A program made the translations under genes and the position numbers. Positions 53,329 through 62,885 of a stretch of 64,000 nucleotides of DNA are shown one piece after another. Below the pieces are notes generated by a model, which was not told the DNA's origin, did no database searches, and was given only the letters and a program-made list of their open reading frames with translations. The number at the start of each line of letters is the position of its first letter. Positions within the stretch are counted from its first letter, which is position 1. The stretch is from Vibrio sp. D404a (GTDB taxonomy: Bacteria; Pseudomonadota; Gammaproteobacteria; Enterobacterales; Vibrionaceae), in contig NZ_JAHGAJ010000026.1 of the NCBI RefSeq assembly GCF_030248535.1, positions 42,741 to 106,740 on the forward strand, read 5' to 3'.

Positions 53329-55284
53329 CTAATCAGGCTCTGGGAATCGAGTGACTTTGCCATCACCACTTAGGGTTGTGATAGAGATGGGTTTACCCGA
53401 ATCATCAAGCTTAAGTTCACCAATTGCGCTGCGGTTTGAAAGTCGGTAAAAGCTCTGATTGTCAGGGCTTCGCTTCTCGATTCTCAAACGCTTACGTTTG
53501 GTGAAGTAGTTCAGTATTGAACGTGGGCTGTAGAGTAGTCGATCACACACATCGCAGAACTTGAGTAGTGGCGCTGGGAATTCATTCTTAATTCCGCTAC
53601 AGGTGATCTGATAGATATTAGGGCTGTTCTTTCGGTAGCGCAGCTTAATGTCATAGGCGAACGAGTAGTGTACGTCACCCGAAAGTACCACGAAGTTGGT
53701 CGGTGTCTTGGTGTGAGTGAAAATGCTAATAAGCGTATTGGCACTGCCTGGATGCGCCATCCAGTTCTCCGCATCAATCACGAGTGGCTGACCGCAGGTC
53801 GTCATGATCTTCTGCAGTGCTTCGATAAACTTAACTCCAAACATAGGCGCAGCCGAGACAATGATGACCTTGTCTTGATGCATCAACTGGTGCTGAAATT
53901 CAATCAGCGCTTCCCAGTCCATTAAGCCAGAAGGTTTGTTCATTCGTGATTCCGAACGCCAACGTCGCGTTCGAGTATCAAGCACAATCACTTTTGGTGA
54001 CAAATCGATGGTGTAGTGCCACTCCTCAAAACGGCTCAGGTATTCAATGAATCCCTGATGCGCTTGCTCGTCGATGATTGGCTGACGGTTTTCCGCTTCG
54101 TCATTGCTGCGAACCTCAAACACAGACCTCGCGTGTTCGATAAACACATCATCAAACTTTTCTGGTGCATTACCCCAGCCTTGGCAAAGCCAATATGAAG
54201 CCAAACCGTTGCCGATTACTTGTGTCGCAAGTTGGTTTTGTAATACCGCTTGTTCCCAACCGACGGTGAGGTTCCAATCGTCAGTCACATCGTGATCGTC
54301 AAAAATCATGTAGGTGGGAATGTGTGCGAGCAGGCGCTGGACTTGCGGCAGACCTTCAATGAAATCATTGATAACCACCGTTTCATCACGCCACTGTTGC
54401 TGCTCAAGCGGTGTCAGCTTTCTGCCACCTTGTTCAAAGTTATTCTCGATCAGGCGCTCGCGATTGATGCACTGCCACAGGGTTGGTGACCACACTAACA
54501 GATACATGGCGACAAATTCAGAGAGTGTCACCAAATGGTTTTCACTCTCACGAGAGCTAAAAATTGGGATCTTTCGATTTGGCAGCAGTTTGTCTAGTAG
54601 TGAATATGATTGACTGTGGTGCGGAAGATATTCATGGCGCTGGTATAGGTGATACTCACTGTCGAACAGAGATTGGCTATCTTGAATCGCAGCCACCTGT
54701 GCATCATTAGGTAGACGCTCATCTGGGAGGCCGAGTAACTGAATCACCTGCCAAATCGCATCGAGCATTGGGCCTGCCACATGATCGGCGTATATCTGAT
54801 CGCCACTCATCATCAATAGATCAGGGCGCTCTAAAGGGGCTTGGTTTGCTAACTTAGCATCTGCTGCTACTAAGCTGTCTTTGCTTGGGTGGTGCGGATT
54901 ACGACAAGAACCATGAAGAATGTAGTTCGATTCTTCAGAGACCACGAACTCAACACGCTGACGATCATTATATGTGAGGTGCGACGCAAGCTCTTTGAGG
55001 GAGCCTTGATCTGTCAGTATGTCGTATTCTAATGGGGTGTTGGTAGGGAATTCACCGTTTAGCTGAATCAAACTTACCCAGGCAGACTGCCCGATTTGCA
55101 GGCTTTGTTGAGTAGTAAGGTCTGCTTCAAAAAACGCCTGCTCATCATCGCGATGATAAAGTGATACTGAGCCTGAAAGGGGCTGACTGGTCACGATCCA
55201 AATTACGATCTCTTGTTGAGTCGTTTTACGCAGTATTGGGCCTGCAATAAGCAAAGGGAGTGTCTGAGGTGTTGAAGGCTTCAC
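53329..55284 (-). CDS. PhoD-like metallophosphatase
   Basis: 651 aa, no signal peptide seen. Calcineurin-like phosphoesterase signatures: GSCRNPHH, LLMMSGDQIYADH, YMIFDDHDVTDDWNLT, VIVLDTRTRRWRS, VVLSGDVHYSFAYD. The N-terminal about 120 residues are a beta domain typical of PhoD relatives. Lack of an export signal distinguishes it from Tat-exported PhoD; substrate unknown. It lies between hypothetical genes. Confidence 0.85.
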   Translation of the reverse strand: MKPSTPQTLPLLIAGPILRKTTQQEIVIWIVTSQPLSGSVSLYHRDDEQAFFEADLTTQQSLQIGQSAWVSLIQLNGEFPTNTPLEYDILTDQGSLKELASHLTYNDRQRVEFVVSEESNYILHGSCRNPHHPSKDSLVAADAKLANQAPLERPDLLMMSGDQIYADHVAGPMLDAIWQVIQLLGLPDERLPNDAQVAAIQDSQSLFDSEYHLYQRHEYLPHHSQSYSLLDKLLPNRKIPIFSSRESENHLVTLSEFVAMYLLVWSPTLWQCINRERLIENNFEQGGRKLTPLEQQQWRDETVVINDFIEGLPQVQRLLAHIPTYMIFDDHDVTDDWNLTVGWEQAVLQNQLATQVIGNGLASYWLCQGWGNAPEKFDDVFIEHARSVFEVRSNDEAENRQPIIDEQAHQGFIEYLSRFEEWHYTIDLSPKVIVLDTRTRRWRSESRMNKPSGLMDWEALIEFQHQLMHQDKVIIVSAAPMFGVKFIEALQKIMTTCGQPLVIDAENWMAHPGSANTLISIFTHTKTPTNFVVLSGDVHYSFAYDIKLRYRKNSPNIYQITCSGIKNEFPAPLLKFCDVCDRLLYSPRSILNYFTKRKRLRIEKRSPDNQSFYRLSNRSAIGELKLDDSGKPISITTLSGDGKVTRFPEPD

Positions 55285-55376
55285 AGTGTTCCTAAAATTG
55301 TGGTGGTGGACTATTCTTTAAATTAAACAAGGTGTTCAAGTTAAACAGGGTCTTTCGGTTAAACGAAGTCTTTAAG

Positions 55377-55739
55377 CTAAACAGGGTCTTTGTCGAGGTC
55401 GGGTGTTTCCAGTACTTCGATAACTTCTGAGCTAGAAAGTTCATGCCCCATTAAAAATAGCGCCAGCATCGCGTCGGCTTTTGTCTTGGTGTCTGAAGGA
55501 GCATCAAGTATTTGTTCGAGTTTTTCTCGGATCATGGTAATTTCGTGCTCCACGAAACCACGACCTTCTTCGTCTCCTTGTGTTTCTTCAGGAGCATTAT
55601 CAAATTGAAGAAACAACAACTCACCATCAAGTGTGGTGTCGACCAGTCTTTCAGGTAGCCAAGCCTCTCCCATGACAATGTCAGGATCGGCATCGCTCGG
55701 AAGCTGGTTTATAATGTTTTGTAATTCTGAAACTTTCAC
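55377..55739 (-). CDS. Hypothetical acidic protein
   Basis: 120 aa, very acidic (many Asp/Glu, EETQGDEEGRGF), soluble, with a helical C-terminal region. No family recognised. Upstream region AT-rich; 92 bp before the phosphatase gene and co-oriented with it, so possibly in one unit. Confidence 0.6.
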   Translation of the reverse strand: MKVSELQNIINQLPSDADPDIVMGEAWLPERLVDTTLDGELLFLQFDNAPEETQGDEEGRGFVEHEITMIREKLEQILDAPSDTKTKADAMLALFLMGHELSSSEVIEVLETPDLDKDPV

Positions 55740-55891
55740 AATACTTTAAATTGACCAAGGGTGACCTTCATTGTAACGGGCAATGACGATCAAACCTAAA
55801 GTTAGTTACTTAAAATTAAGTTAGTTGACCAAAATTGGTCAAGAAATGTCTATTCGTTAGCAGAAATAAGCTCAGCAGAGAAAAAATAACA

Positions 55892-57190
55892 ATGAAGAAC
55901 AAATTAATAGCAACCTTAGTCGGCTCGGGTGCACTACTAGGCAGTGGTAATGCAGCAGCGATCGAAGAGCAGGAGTGGGGGATAGCCGCGATGTTTCGAA
56001 CGGCGAGTATCCCTTATGACACATCGGGTGGTGATCAATCGGTAAGCTCGTTTGTACCTATGCTGTTTTTCAAAAATGAATACGTGTTTATTGATGGCAC
56101 TGAAATGGGCGCTTACTTGCTCCAATCGGACGATGAGAAGTGGTCTCTCAACGCCATCTCACGTATGCGCTTTATTGATATTCCTGCATCAGAGCAAAAT
56201 GCGATAGAAGGTGATACTGCAGACTTCGGTGGACAACTCACTTATCAAATTGATGATGAGTGGGCCGTCGAAACCGAAATAATGAGCGATAGTGAATACA
56301 ACTTCCACGGTAACTTACGTGCGAAAGGTTTTTACGAAGTGGGTGACTGGGAATTTACCCCAAGTGCGACCCTTCGCTACAAAAGTGCCGACTTTAACAG
56401 CGAATATTATGAGGTAACCGGTAAAAATATTGGTGCTGGCGTTGATTTGAACGTGGGCGTTGAAGCTAGGTATCACGTCATTTCTAACCTGTATCTACTG
56501 GGTTCAACCAGTGTGACACGCTTAGATGACAACGCTTATGAATCATCGATTGTGGAAGACCGTTATCAAGGTGAACTCTACCTTGGCTTTGGCTTCTTTA
56601 ACGATAAAGAGAAAGCACCAAAACCTCGATTGAGTAACCCAGCTTATCTTCGTGTGGCACACGGTTGGGCAACGCCTTCAAACATCGGCGATATTATGAA
56701 GTTCAACGCTGAGAAAGATGAGTTTAATAACCAGCTTACGTCGTTCTTCTACGGTCACCCTCTGACGGATGAGATTTTCGGTTTCCCGTTGGATATCTAC
56801 CTAACGCCGGGTATCGTTCATCACTGGAGCTCAGACGTTCAGTCGAGCAGTACCGAATATGTCGTGGCGATTAAGGCTTACTACACCTTCAATTGGCCAA
56901 CACAGTGGCGTTTTGGTGTCGCAGAAGGTATGTCTTACATCGATTCGATTACTTACATCGAAGCGACTGAGATGGAACGCAAGGGCTATACCGCCAGCCA
57001 TCTATTGAACTACCTAGACTTCTCGTTCGACGTGAATGTTGGCGATCTGTTCGGTAAGAATGACCTCAACAATCTTTGGTTCGGTTACTCGCTGCACCAC
57101 CGTTCGGCTATCTTCGAAAACGCGTCCCAGTTTGGTCGCATCAAGGGCGGCAGTAACTACAACACCATCTACTTCCAGTATGAGTTTTAA
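55892..57190 (+). CDS. Double beta-barrel outer-membrane protein: MipA/OmpV-like N-half, acyloxyacyl-hydrolase-like C-half
   Basis: 432 aa from ATG 55892 (the frame opens at 55835, but the signal peptide MKNKLIATLVGSGALLGSGNAAA starts here). N-half (about 25-237) reads as a complete MipA/OmpV-type barrel closing in LGFGFFND. A Lys/Pro linker follows, then a second half (about 250-432) with LTPGIVHHWSS, LHHRSAIFEN (H402, H403, S405), a GGSNYN motif, and a terminal FQYEF. The C-half resembles the PagL/acyloxyacyl hydrolase group in its HxS motif, but the catalytic Glu position is unclear. MipA/OmpV proteins are usually only about 250 aa. Confidence 0.7.
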   Translation: MKNKLIATLVGSGALLGSGNAAAIEEQEWGIAAMFRTASIPYDTSGGDQSVSSFVPMLFFKNEYVFIDGTEMGAYLLQSDDEKWSLNAISRMRFIDIPASEQNAIEGDTADFGGQLTYQIDDEWAVETEIMSDSEYNFHGNLRAKGFYEVGDWEFTPSATLRYKSADFNSEYYEVTGKNIGAGVDLNVGVEARYHVISNLYLLGSTSVTRLDDNAYESSIVEDRYQGELYLGFGFFNDKEKAPKPRLSNPAYLRVAHGWATPSNIGDIMKFNAEKDEFNNQLTSFFYGHPLTDEIFGFPLDIYLTPGIVHHWSSDVQSSSTEYVVAIKAYYTFNWPTQWRFGVAEGMSYIDSITYIEATEMERKGYTASHLLNYLDFSFDVNVGDLFGKNDLNNLWFGYSLHHRSAIFENASQFGRIKGGSNYNTIYFQYEF

Positions 57191-57207
57191 TTACAACTCG
57201 ATATAAC

Positions 57208-57246
57208 GACAAAAGCCTCATAGTGATATGAGGCTTTTGTTTTCTA
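57208..57246. terminator. Bidirectional terminator between double-barrel gene and azoR
   Basis: ACAAAAGCCTCAT / ATGAGGCTTTTGT 13-bp stem with a 6-nt loop and T-rich flanks. Confidence 0.9.
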
Positions 57247-57278
57247 TTCAGATTTTACTTGTTTCAATCAGCGTTAAC

Positions 57279-57863
57279 TTACGCCAATTCAGCAAGTTGG
57301 CTCTGCGCTTCTGAGATGCCTTTTGCTGCTGCGTCTTCACCCATGTTCAGTGCTTCTGCGTAAACAAATTCCACATCTGTGATGCCAACGAAGCCAAGTA
57401 CTGTACGTAGGTAAGGTGTCACGCTGTCAGTCGCTGCGTCTTTGTGGATGCCACCACGAGTCGTTACTACGATCGCTTTCTTACCTTCGATTAGACCTTT
57501 TACGCCGTTCTCTGTGTAAGTAAACGTCACGCCAGCACGAGCAATCAGGTCAATCCAGTTTTTAAGCTGAGTCGGGATAGTGAAGTTGTACATAGGTGCG
57601 GCAATCACTAGCGTATCTGCAGCTTTAATCTCTTCGATTAGCGTATCAGATAGGTCAACAATCGTTTGCTGGTCTTGAGAAAGATCTTCCGTTGCGCGAA
57701 GCGCAGTAGCTACCGAAAAGTCCAATACTGGAAGTGGATTTGCAGCTAGGTCGCGAACAGTCAGTTTATCTTGGTCTACATTTTTGATGAACTCTTCAAC
57801 CAGTTTAGTTGATTGAGAGTAATCGCCTAGGATGCTTGATTTTAGGGCTAGTACACGAGACAT
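57279..57863 (-). CDS. azoR: FMN-dependent NADH-azoreductase
   Basis: 194 aa, flavodoxin-like fold, closely matching E. coli AzoR (201). Motifs: VLALKSSILGDYSQSTKL, ITVRDLAANP-like segment LTVRDLAANPLPVLD, VIAAPMYNFTIPTQLKNWIDLIARAGVTFTYTENG, and GGIHKD. Reduces azo and quinone substrates with NADH. The frame opens 42 bp further upstream, but ATG 57863 with AAGGA matches the family start. Divergent from hrpA. Confidence 0.93.
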   Translation of the reverse strand: MSRVLALKSSILGDYSQSTKLVEEFIKNVDQDKLTVRDLAANPLPVLDFSVATALRATEDLSQDQQTIVDLSDTLIEEIKAADTLVIAAPMYNFTIPTQLKNWIDLIARAGVTFTYTENGVKGLIEGKKAIVVTTRGGIHKDAATDSVTPYLRTVLGFVGITDVEFVYAEALNMGEDAAAKGISEAQSQLAELA

Positions 57864-58027
57864 AATGGTTTTCCTTGAATAAGTGCTTTTTGTTATGTGA
57901 TGCATTATAGGAGAACAAAGAAAGCCTAAAAGGCGATAGATTTGCTTAAGTTGTTCGAAAAAATTGAATGACTCTAGAAGAGGGCTTTTTGTAAGGTGCT
58001 TTCCGTTATCTTGTTCTAGCCCTTATG

Positions 58028-58036
58028 TGCTACAAT
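58028..58036 (+). promoter_or_regulatory. Extended -10 element upstream of hrpA
   Basis: TGCTACAAT (TGn plus TACAAT) at 58028-58036. A transcript starting just after it would begin near 58043, so the hrpA start must lie downstream, at 58054 or 58075, not at 57964. Confidence 0.5.
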
Positions 58037-58053
58037 TCGCAAAGTTTTATGTA

Positions 58054-61000
58054 ATGAAAAGAATAGGACACGCTTTGACTTCGTCTCCGGAAAAAGCAGA
58101 TAAGAATCAAGACGCCGCACGTTCGGACGCGGCAGACAAGAATTCTGCTTCTCAGGCTAAGGCCTCCCAAAATACACCTGCCTCTCTTCGTAAAGCGCTC
58201 AAAGAATGTATGATGCGTGATCGCTTCCGTCTGAGTAAGCGAATTGCAGGTGCTAGCCGAATTAAAAATGAGAAATCGAAACACGCCGTCTTTGACGAGA
58301 TTGCATTAGATATTGCCCAATCGATGATGACGGCAACTCAGCGCGCTGCGCAAAAGCCGACCATCGAATACCCAGAAATCCTGCCCGTAAGCCAAAAGCG
58401 TGACGATATCGCTAAGGCAATTGAAGAGAACCAAGTGGTGATCGTGGCGGGTGAAACGGGTTCAGGTAAAACAACTCAACTTCCTAAGATCTGTTCTGAG
58501 CTTGGACGCGGTCGCTATGGCCTAATTGGCCATACTCAGCCACGTCGTCTGGCTGCGCGTTCGGTAGCGAACCGTATTGCGGAAGAGATGGAAACCCAAC
58601 TGGGTGAGTTTGTGGGTTATAAGGTTCGATTTAACGATCAAATCTCGGATAACACTCAAATCAAACTGATGACCGACGGTATTCTACTGGCGGAGATTCA
58701 ACACGACCGTTTCTTAAATCAGTACGACACCATCATCATCGATGAAGCGCACGAACGTAGCTTGAACATCGATTTCATCATGGGTTACTTGAAAGAGTTA
58801 CTACCAAAGCGTCCTGATCTAAAAGTGATCATCACGTCGGCAACCATCGACCCTGAGCGCTTCTCTAAGCACTTCAATAATGCACCCATCATTGAAGTAT
58901 CAGGTCGTACGTACCCAGTAGAAACTCGCTACCGCCCACTGGGTGGTGAAGATAGCGATTCTGATCGTGACCAAATGGAAGGCATCTTCGAAGCGGTTGA
59001 TGAGCTGTGCGATGAAGGCTTAGGTGACATCCTGATCTTCATGAACGGTGAGCGTGAGATTCGTGATACCGCAGATGCGCTAAGTAAGCGTAACCTGCGT
59101 GACACTGAAATCGTGCCGCTGTATGCACGTTTGTCAGCGGGTGAGCAGAACCGTATCTTCCAATCGCACACGGGGCGTCGAATTGTACTGGCAACCAACG
59201 TAGCGGAAACCTCGCTAACGGTTCCGGGTATCAAGTACGTAATCGACCCAGGTACTGCGCGTATTAGTCGTTACAGCTACCGTACTAAAGTACAGCGCCT
59301 ACCGATTGAGCCTGTATCTCAAGCGAGTGCTAACCAGCGTAAAGGTCGTTGTGGTCGTGTGGCTGAAGGTATCTGTATTCGTCTTTACTCAGAGGAAGAT
59401 TTCGAATCACGTCCAGAGTTTACTGATCCTGAGATTCTGCGTACCAACCTTGCGTCGGTAATCTTGCAGATGACGGCTCTTGGTCTAGGTGATATCCAAG
59501 CCTTCCCATTTGTAGAAGCGCCAGACAAACGCAACATCCAAGATGGTGTAAGACTGCTTGAAGAGCTAGGTGCGATTGCATCGGGCAAACCAAACAGCAA
59601 GAACAAGAATCACAGCGACGATACTAAGAAGCTAACGGCCATTGGTCGTAAGCTATCTAAACTGCCAATCGACCCGCGTTTAGCACGCATGGTGATTGAA
59701 GCACCAAATAATCGCTGCCTGCACGAAGTGATGGTTATTGCGTCTGCATTGTCGATTCAAGACCCGCGTGAGCGTCCGTCTGACAAACAGCAGTCGTCTG
59801 ACGACAAACACAAGCGTTTCTTCGATAAAGACTCAGACTTCATCACCTTCGTGAACCTGTGGGACTACATCAAGAAGCAGCAAAAAGCGCTGTCGAGCAA
59901 CCAGTTCCGCAAACAGTGTAAGCAAGATTACCTGAACTACCTGCGTATTCGTGAGTGGCAAGATGTGTACTTCCAAATTCACCAAGCAATGCGTGAGTTA
60001 GATACCAAGCTTAACGACGAACCGGGTAGCTACGAAGGCATTCACCAGTCGCTGCTATCGGGTTTGCTATCGCACGTTGGTATGAAAGACCAAGAGAAGA
60101 ACGAGTACCAAGGTGCACGTAACGCTCGCTTCCATATCTTCCCTGCGTCTGGCCTGTTTAAGAAGCAGCCTAAGTGGATCATGTCCGCTGAGCTGGTGGA
60201 AACCTCAAAACTTTGGGGGCGTATCATTGCTAAGATTCAGCCTGAATGGATTGAACCATTAGCCAAGCACCTAATTAAGCGCAGCTACAGCGAACCTCAT
60301 TGGTCGAAGAAACAAGCCGCAGTAATGGCGCACGAGAAAGTGATGCTTTACGGCATTCCAATCGTACCTAAGCGCCTTGTGAATTACGGTGCGATTGACC
60401 CAACCGTCAGCCGTGAACTGTTTGTACGCAGCGCATTGGTTGAAGGTGAGTGGGAAACCAAGCACGCGTTCTTCAAACAGAACCGCAAGCTTCTACAAGA
60501 AGTGGAGGAGCTAGAGCATAAATCGCGTCGTCGTGACATCTTGATTGATGACGATGAGCTATTTGATTTCTACGACCAGCGTGTTGGCGAAGAGGTGGTT
60601 TCTGGCCGTCACTTCGATACGTGGTGGAAGAAAACCAGCAAACAGACGCCTGAGCTACTGAACTTCGAGAAATCGATGCTGTTCCGTGGCGATGCGAGCC
60701 ACGTTACCGATTTAGATTACCCTAACTTCTGGCACCAAAATGGCTTGAAGCTAAAACTAAGCTACCAATTTGAGCCGGGCGACGATAACGATGGTGTGAC
60801 GGTTCACGTACCACTGCCGATTCTGAACCAAGTAGAGCAGAGTGGCTTTGATTGGCAGATCCCGGGGCTACGTCAAGAACTTGTCATTAGCCTTATCAAA
60901 TCGTTACCTAAGACGTTACGACGTAACTTTGTGCCTGCGCCAAACTACGCAGATGCATTCCTTGCGCGAGTAACACCACTTGAAGCGCCGCTGCTTGATT

Positions 61001-62073
61001 CTCTAGAGAAAGAGCTACGCCGTATGACAGGTGTCGAAGTAGTACGTGATGATTGGAAACTTGACCAGATCCCAGAACACTTGAAAGTAACGTTCCGCGC
61101 GGTAGACCACCGCCGTCGTAAGCTGAAAGAGCACAAAGATCTGCACGAGCTGAAAGAGAGCTTGAAAGACAAGGTTCAAGAGACACTGTCGAAAGTGGCT
61201 GACGACGATATCGAACAGCAGAACCTTCACACGTGGAGCTTTGGCGAACTGCCTAAGGTGTACCAACAAAAACGTGGCGGCTACGACGTAAAAGCCTTCC
61301 CTGCGTTAGTGGATACCAAAGACAGCGTAGAGATCAAACTGTTCGAAACCGAGCAAGAACAGATCTCAGCCATGAAAGCGGGTCAGCGTCGTCTGATTTT
61401 GCTTAACGTGCCATCGCCGATTAAGTACCTACACTCGAACCTGCCAAATAAATCTAAGCTAGGTCTGTACTTTAACCCTTACGGTAAAGTCCTTGATTTG
61501 ATTGATGATTGTATCGCTTGTGGTATCGATAAGCTTATCGAAGAGAAGGGTGGTTTGGTTTGGGAACCAGAGCAGTTTGAAGCATTGAAAGAACACGTTC
61601 GTGCAGAGCTTGGTGATACGGTTGTTGAGATCGCTCAGCAAGTTGAAACCATTCTGACCACAGCGTTCAACATCAACAAAAAGCTGAAAGGGCGTGTTGA
61701 TCTATCGATGGCATTTGCCTTGTCGGATATCAAAGCGCAGATAGAAGGGTTAATATTCAAGGGCTTTGCGACTGAGTGTGGTTGGAAGCGTCTGCCGGAC
61801 ATCCTGCGCTACATGCGCGCGATTGAGCGTCGTATGGAGAAACTGCCGATTGATCCGAACAAAGACCGCCTACACATGATTAAAGTCGAATCAGTAATGA
61901 ACGATTACAAAGAGTTACTGAATAAGGTGCCAAAAGGGATCGCGGTTCCAGAAAATGTCAAAGAGGTGCGTTGGATGATAGAAGAGCTTCGTGTAAGCTT
62001 CTTCGCACAGCAACTTGGCACGCCGTACCCAGTATCGGATAAGCGTGTTAAAAACGCTATCGATGCTTGTTAA
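58054..62073 (+). CDS. hrpA: ATP-dependent RNA helicase HrpA
   Basis: 1339 aa from ATG 58054; DEAH-box helicase with Walker A GETGSGKTTQ, DEAHERSLNID, SATIDPERF, and VAETSLTVPGIKYVIDPGTAR. C-terminal regions follow HrpA of E. coli (1300 aa), which acts in mRNA processing and ribosome rescue. A Lys/Ala/Ser-rich N-terminal extension precedes the family start. A TTG at 58075 with AGGA 6 nt upstream is a possible alternative start; the in-frame opening at 57964 precedes the promoter. Monocistronic, followed by a terminator. Confidence 0.95.
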   Translation: MKRIGHALTSSPEKADKNQDAARSDAADKNSASQAKASQNTPASLRKALKECMMRDRFRLSKRIAGASRIKNEKSKHAVFDEIALDIAQSMMTATQRAAQKPTIEYPEILPVSQKRDDIAKAIEENQVVIVAGETGSGKTTQLPKICSELGRGRYGLIGHTQPRRLAARSVANRIAEEMETQLGEFVGYKVRFNDQISDNTQIKLMTDGILLAEIQHDRFLNQYDTIIIDEAHERSLNIDFIMGYLKELLPKRPDLKVIITSATIDPERFSKHFNNAPIIEVSGRTYPVETRYRPLGGEDSDSDRDQMEGIFEAVDELCDEGLGDILIFMNGEREIRDTADALSKRNLRDTEIVPLYARLSAGEQNRIFQSHTGRRIVLATNVAETSLTVPGIKYVIDPGTARISRYSYRTKVQRLPIEPVSQASANQRKGRCGRVAEGICIRLYSEEDFESRPEFTDPEILRTNLASVILQMTALGLGDIQAFPFVEAPDKRNIQDGVRLLEELGAIASGKPNSKNKNHSDDTKKLTAIGRKLSKLPIDPRLARMVIEAPNNRCLHEVMVIASALSIQDPRERPSDKQQSSDDKHKRFFDKDSDFITFVNLWDYIKKQQKALSSNQFRKQCKQDYLNYLRIREWQDVYFQIHQAMRELDTKLNDEPGSYEGIHQSLLSGLLSHVGMKDQEKNEYQGARNARFHIFPASGLFKKQPKWIMSAELVETSKLWGRIIAKIQPEWIEPLAKHLIKRSYSEPHWSKKQAAVMAHEKVMLYGIPIVPKRLVNYGAIDPTVSRELFVRSALVEGEWETKHAFFKQNRKLLQEVEELEHKSRRRDILIDDDELFDFYDQRVGEEVVSGRHFDTWWKKTSKQTPELLNFEKSMLFRGDASHVTDLDYPNFWHQNGLKLKLSYQFEPGDDNDGVTVHVPLPILNQVEQSGFDWQIPGLRQELVISLIKSLPKTLRRNFVPAPNYADAFLARVTPLEAPLLDSLEKELRRMTGVEVVRDDWKLDQIPEHLKVTFRAVDHRRRKLKEHKDLHELKESLKDKVQETLSKVADDDIEQQNLHTWSFGELPKVYQQKRGGYDVKAFPALVDTKDSVEIKLFETEQEQISAMKAGQRRLILLNVPSPIKYLHSNLPNKSKLGLYFNPYGKVLDLIDDCIACGIDKLIEEKGGLVWEPEQFEALKEHVRAELGDTVVEIAQQVETILTTAFNINKKLKGRVDLSMAFALSDIKAQIEGLIFKGFATECGWKRLPDILRYMRAIERRMEKLPIDPNKDRLHMIKVESVMNDYKELLNKVPKGIAVPENVKEVRWMIEELRVSFFAQQLGTPYPVSDKRVKNAIDAC

Positions 62074-62091
62074 GGATTGAGCGAGATAACC

Positions 62092-62128
62092 GAGCAAGGT
62101 TCAGGTATGAATCTTGCTTGTTTTCTTG
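62092..62128 (+). terminator. Intrinsic terminator after hrpA
   Basis: AGCAAGGTTC / GAATCTTGCT with one mismatch and a T-rich tail (GTTTTCTTGTT). Confidence 0.7.
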
Positions 62129-62209
62129 TTAATTGGATAGTAATTACAAAAAGACGTTTTAGTGGCAATCATTTACCGCTTAAGCGTCGCTAGGACGAGA
62201 AGGTCAAGT

Positions 62210-62704
62210 ATGAAAAAAACGTTATTAGCGCTAGCTCTGCTAGGTGCATCTTCAACAGCGATGGCTGATTCATGGTTATACGGTGGCGTAATGGGTGGTC
62301 AAAACTCACTAGGCAACGAAGAAGAAACGGCAGTTGGTATCCACGTGGGTACAGGTATTCTACCTATCATCGGTGTAGAAGCAGGTTACTGGGATCTAGG
62401 TTCTTTCGATAGCGTTAAGTACGGTAACCGCGATGTTAAGAACATGGATGCAAGCACTGCATACCTAGCTATTAAGCCAAGCATCGACTTCGGCCCTCTA
62501 CACGTTTACGCGAAAGGCGGTCTGCACTCTTACGAGCTGAAGGGCGATTCTTTCAAGCAAGACGACGTTGATATCATGTACGGTGTTGGTGCAGAGTACT
62601 TCATCTTTGGCCCAGTATCTGTTGGTGCAAGCTACCAGAACTTCAAGATGAAAGACGATGACTCAGGTGTATTCACGCTAAACGCGACAATCCACCTACT
62701 GTAA
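62210..62704 (+). CDS. Small outer-membrane beta-barrel protein
   Basis: 164 aa from ATG 62210 (the frame opens at 62162; AAGGT and signal peptide favour 62210). Signal peptide MKKTLLALALLGASSTAMA, then an eight-strand-like barrel with alternating aromatic residues (WLYGGVMGGQNSLG, VEAGYWDLGSFDS, VYAKGGLHSYELKG, VGASYQNFKM) and a hydrophobic C-terminal strand (NATIHLL). Similar to generic porin-like or AcfA/OmpA-like small barrels; no specific family assigned. Confidence 0.8.
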   Translation: MKKTLLALALLGASSTAMADSWLYGGVMGGQNSLGNEEETAVGIHVGTGILPIIGVEAGYWDLGSFDSVKYGNRDVKNMDASTAYLAIKPSIDFGPLHVYAKGGLHSYELKGDSFKQDDVDIMYGVGAEYFIFGPVSVGASYQNFKMKDDDSGVFTLNATIHLL

Positions 62705-62774
62705 GATTTTTCTATAGCAGTGAGTCGTCATTTTGGCGCTTTCGATTTGAATCGCACCAAAAACAACGAATTAA

Positions 62775-62808
62775 TAAAAACGCCAGCGTAATTGCTGGCG
62801 TTTTTGTA
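62775..62808. terminator. Bidirectional terminator
   Basis: AAAAACGCCAGC / GCTGGCGTTTTT with a 6-nt loop and T5 tail between convergent genes. Confidence 0.9.
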
Positions 62809-62885
62809 TTTGGGCTTTAAGTAGCGAGTTTATTGCGAGTAGCTAAGTTTATTGTAAGGAGCTAGCTCGATTACAACTAACTAGT

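Noticed and set aside
57964..58053. Upstream extension of hrpA
   Set aside because: The extended -10 promoter at 58028 lies inside it and there is no ribosome-binding site.
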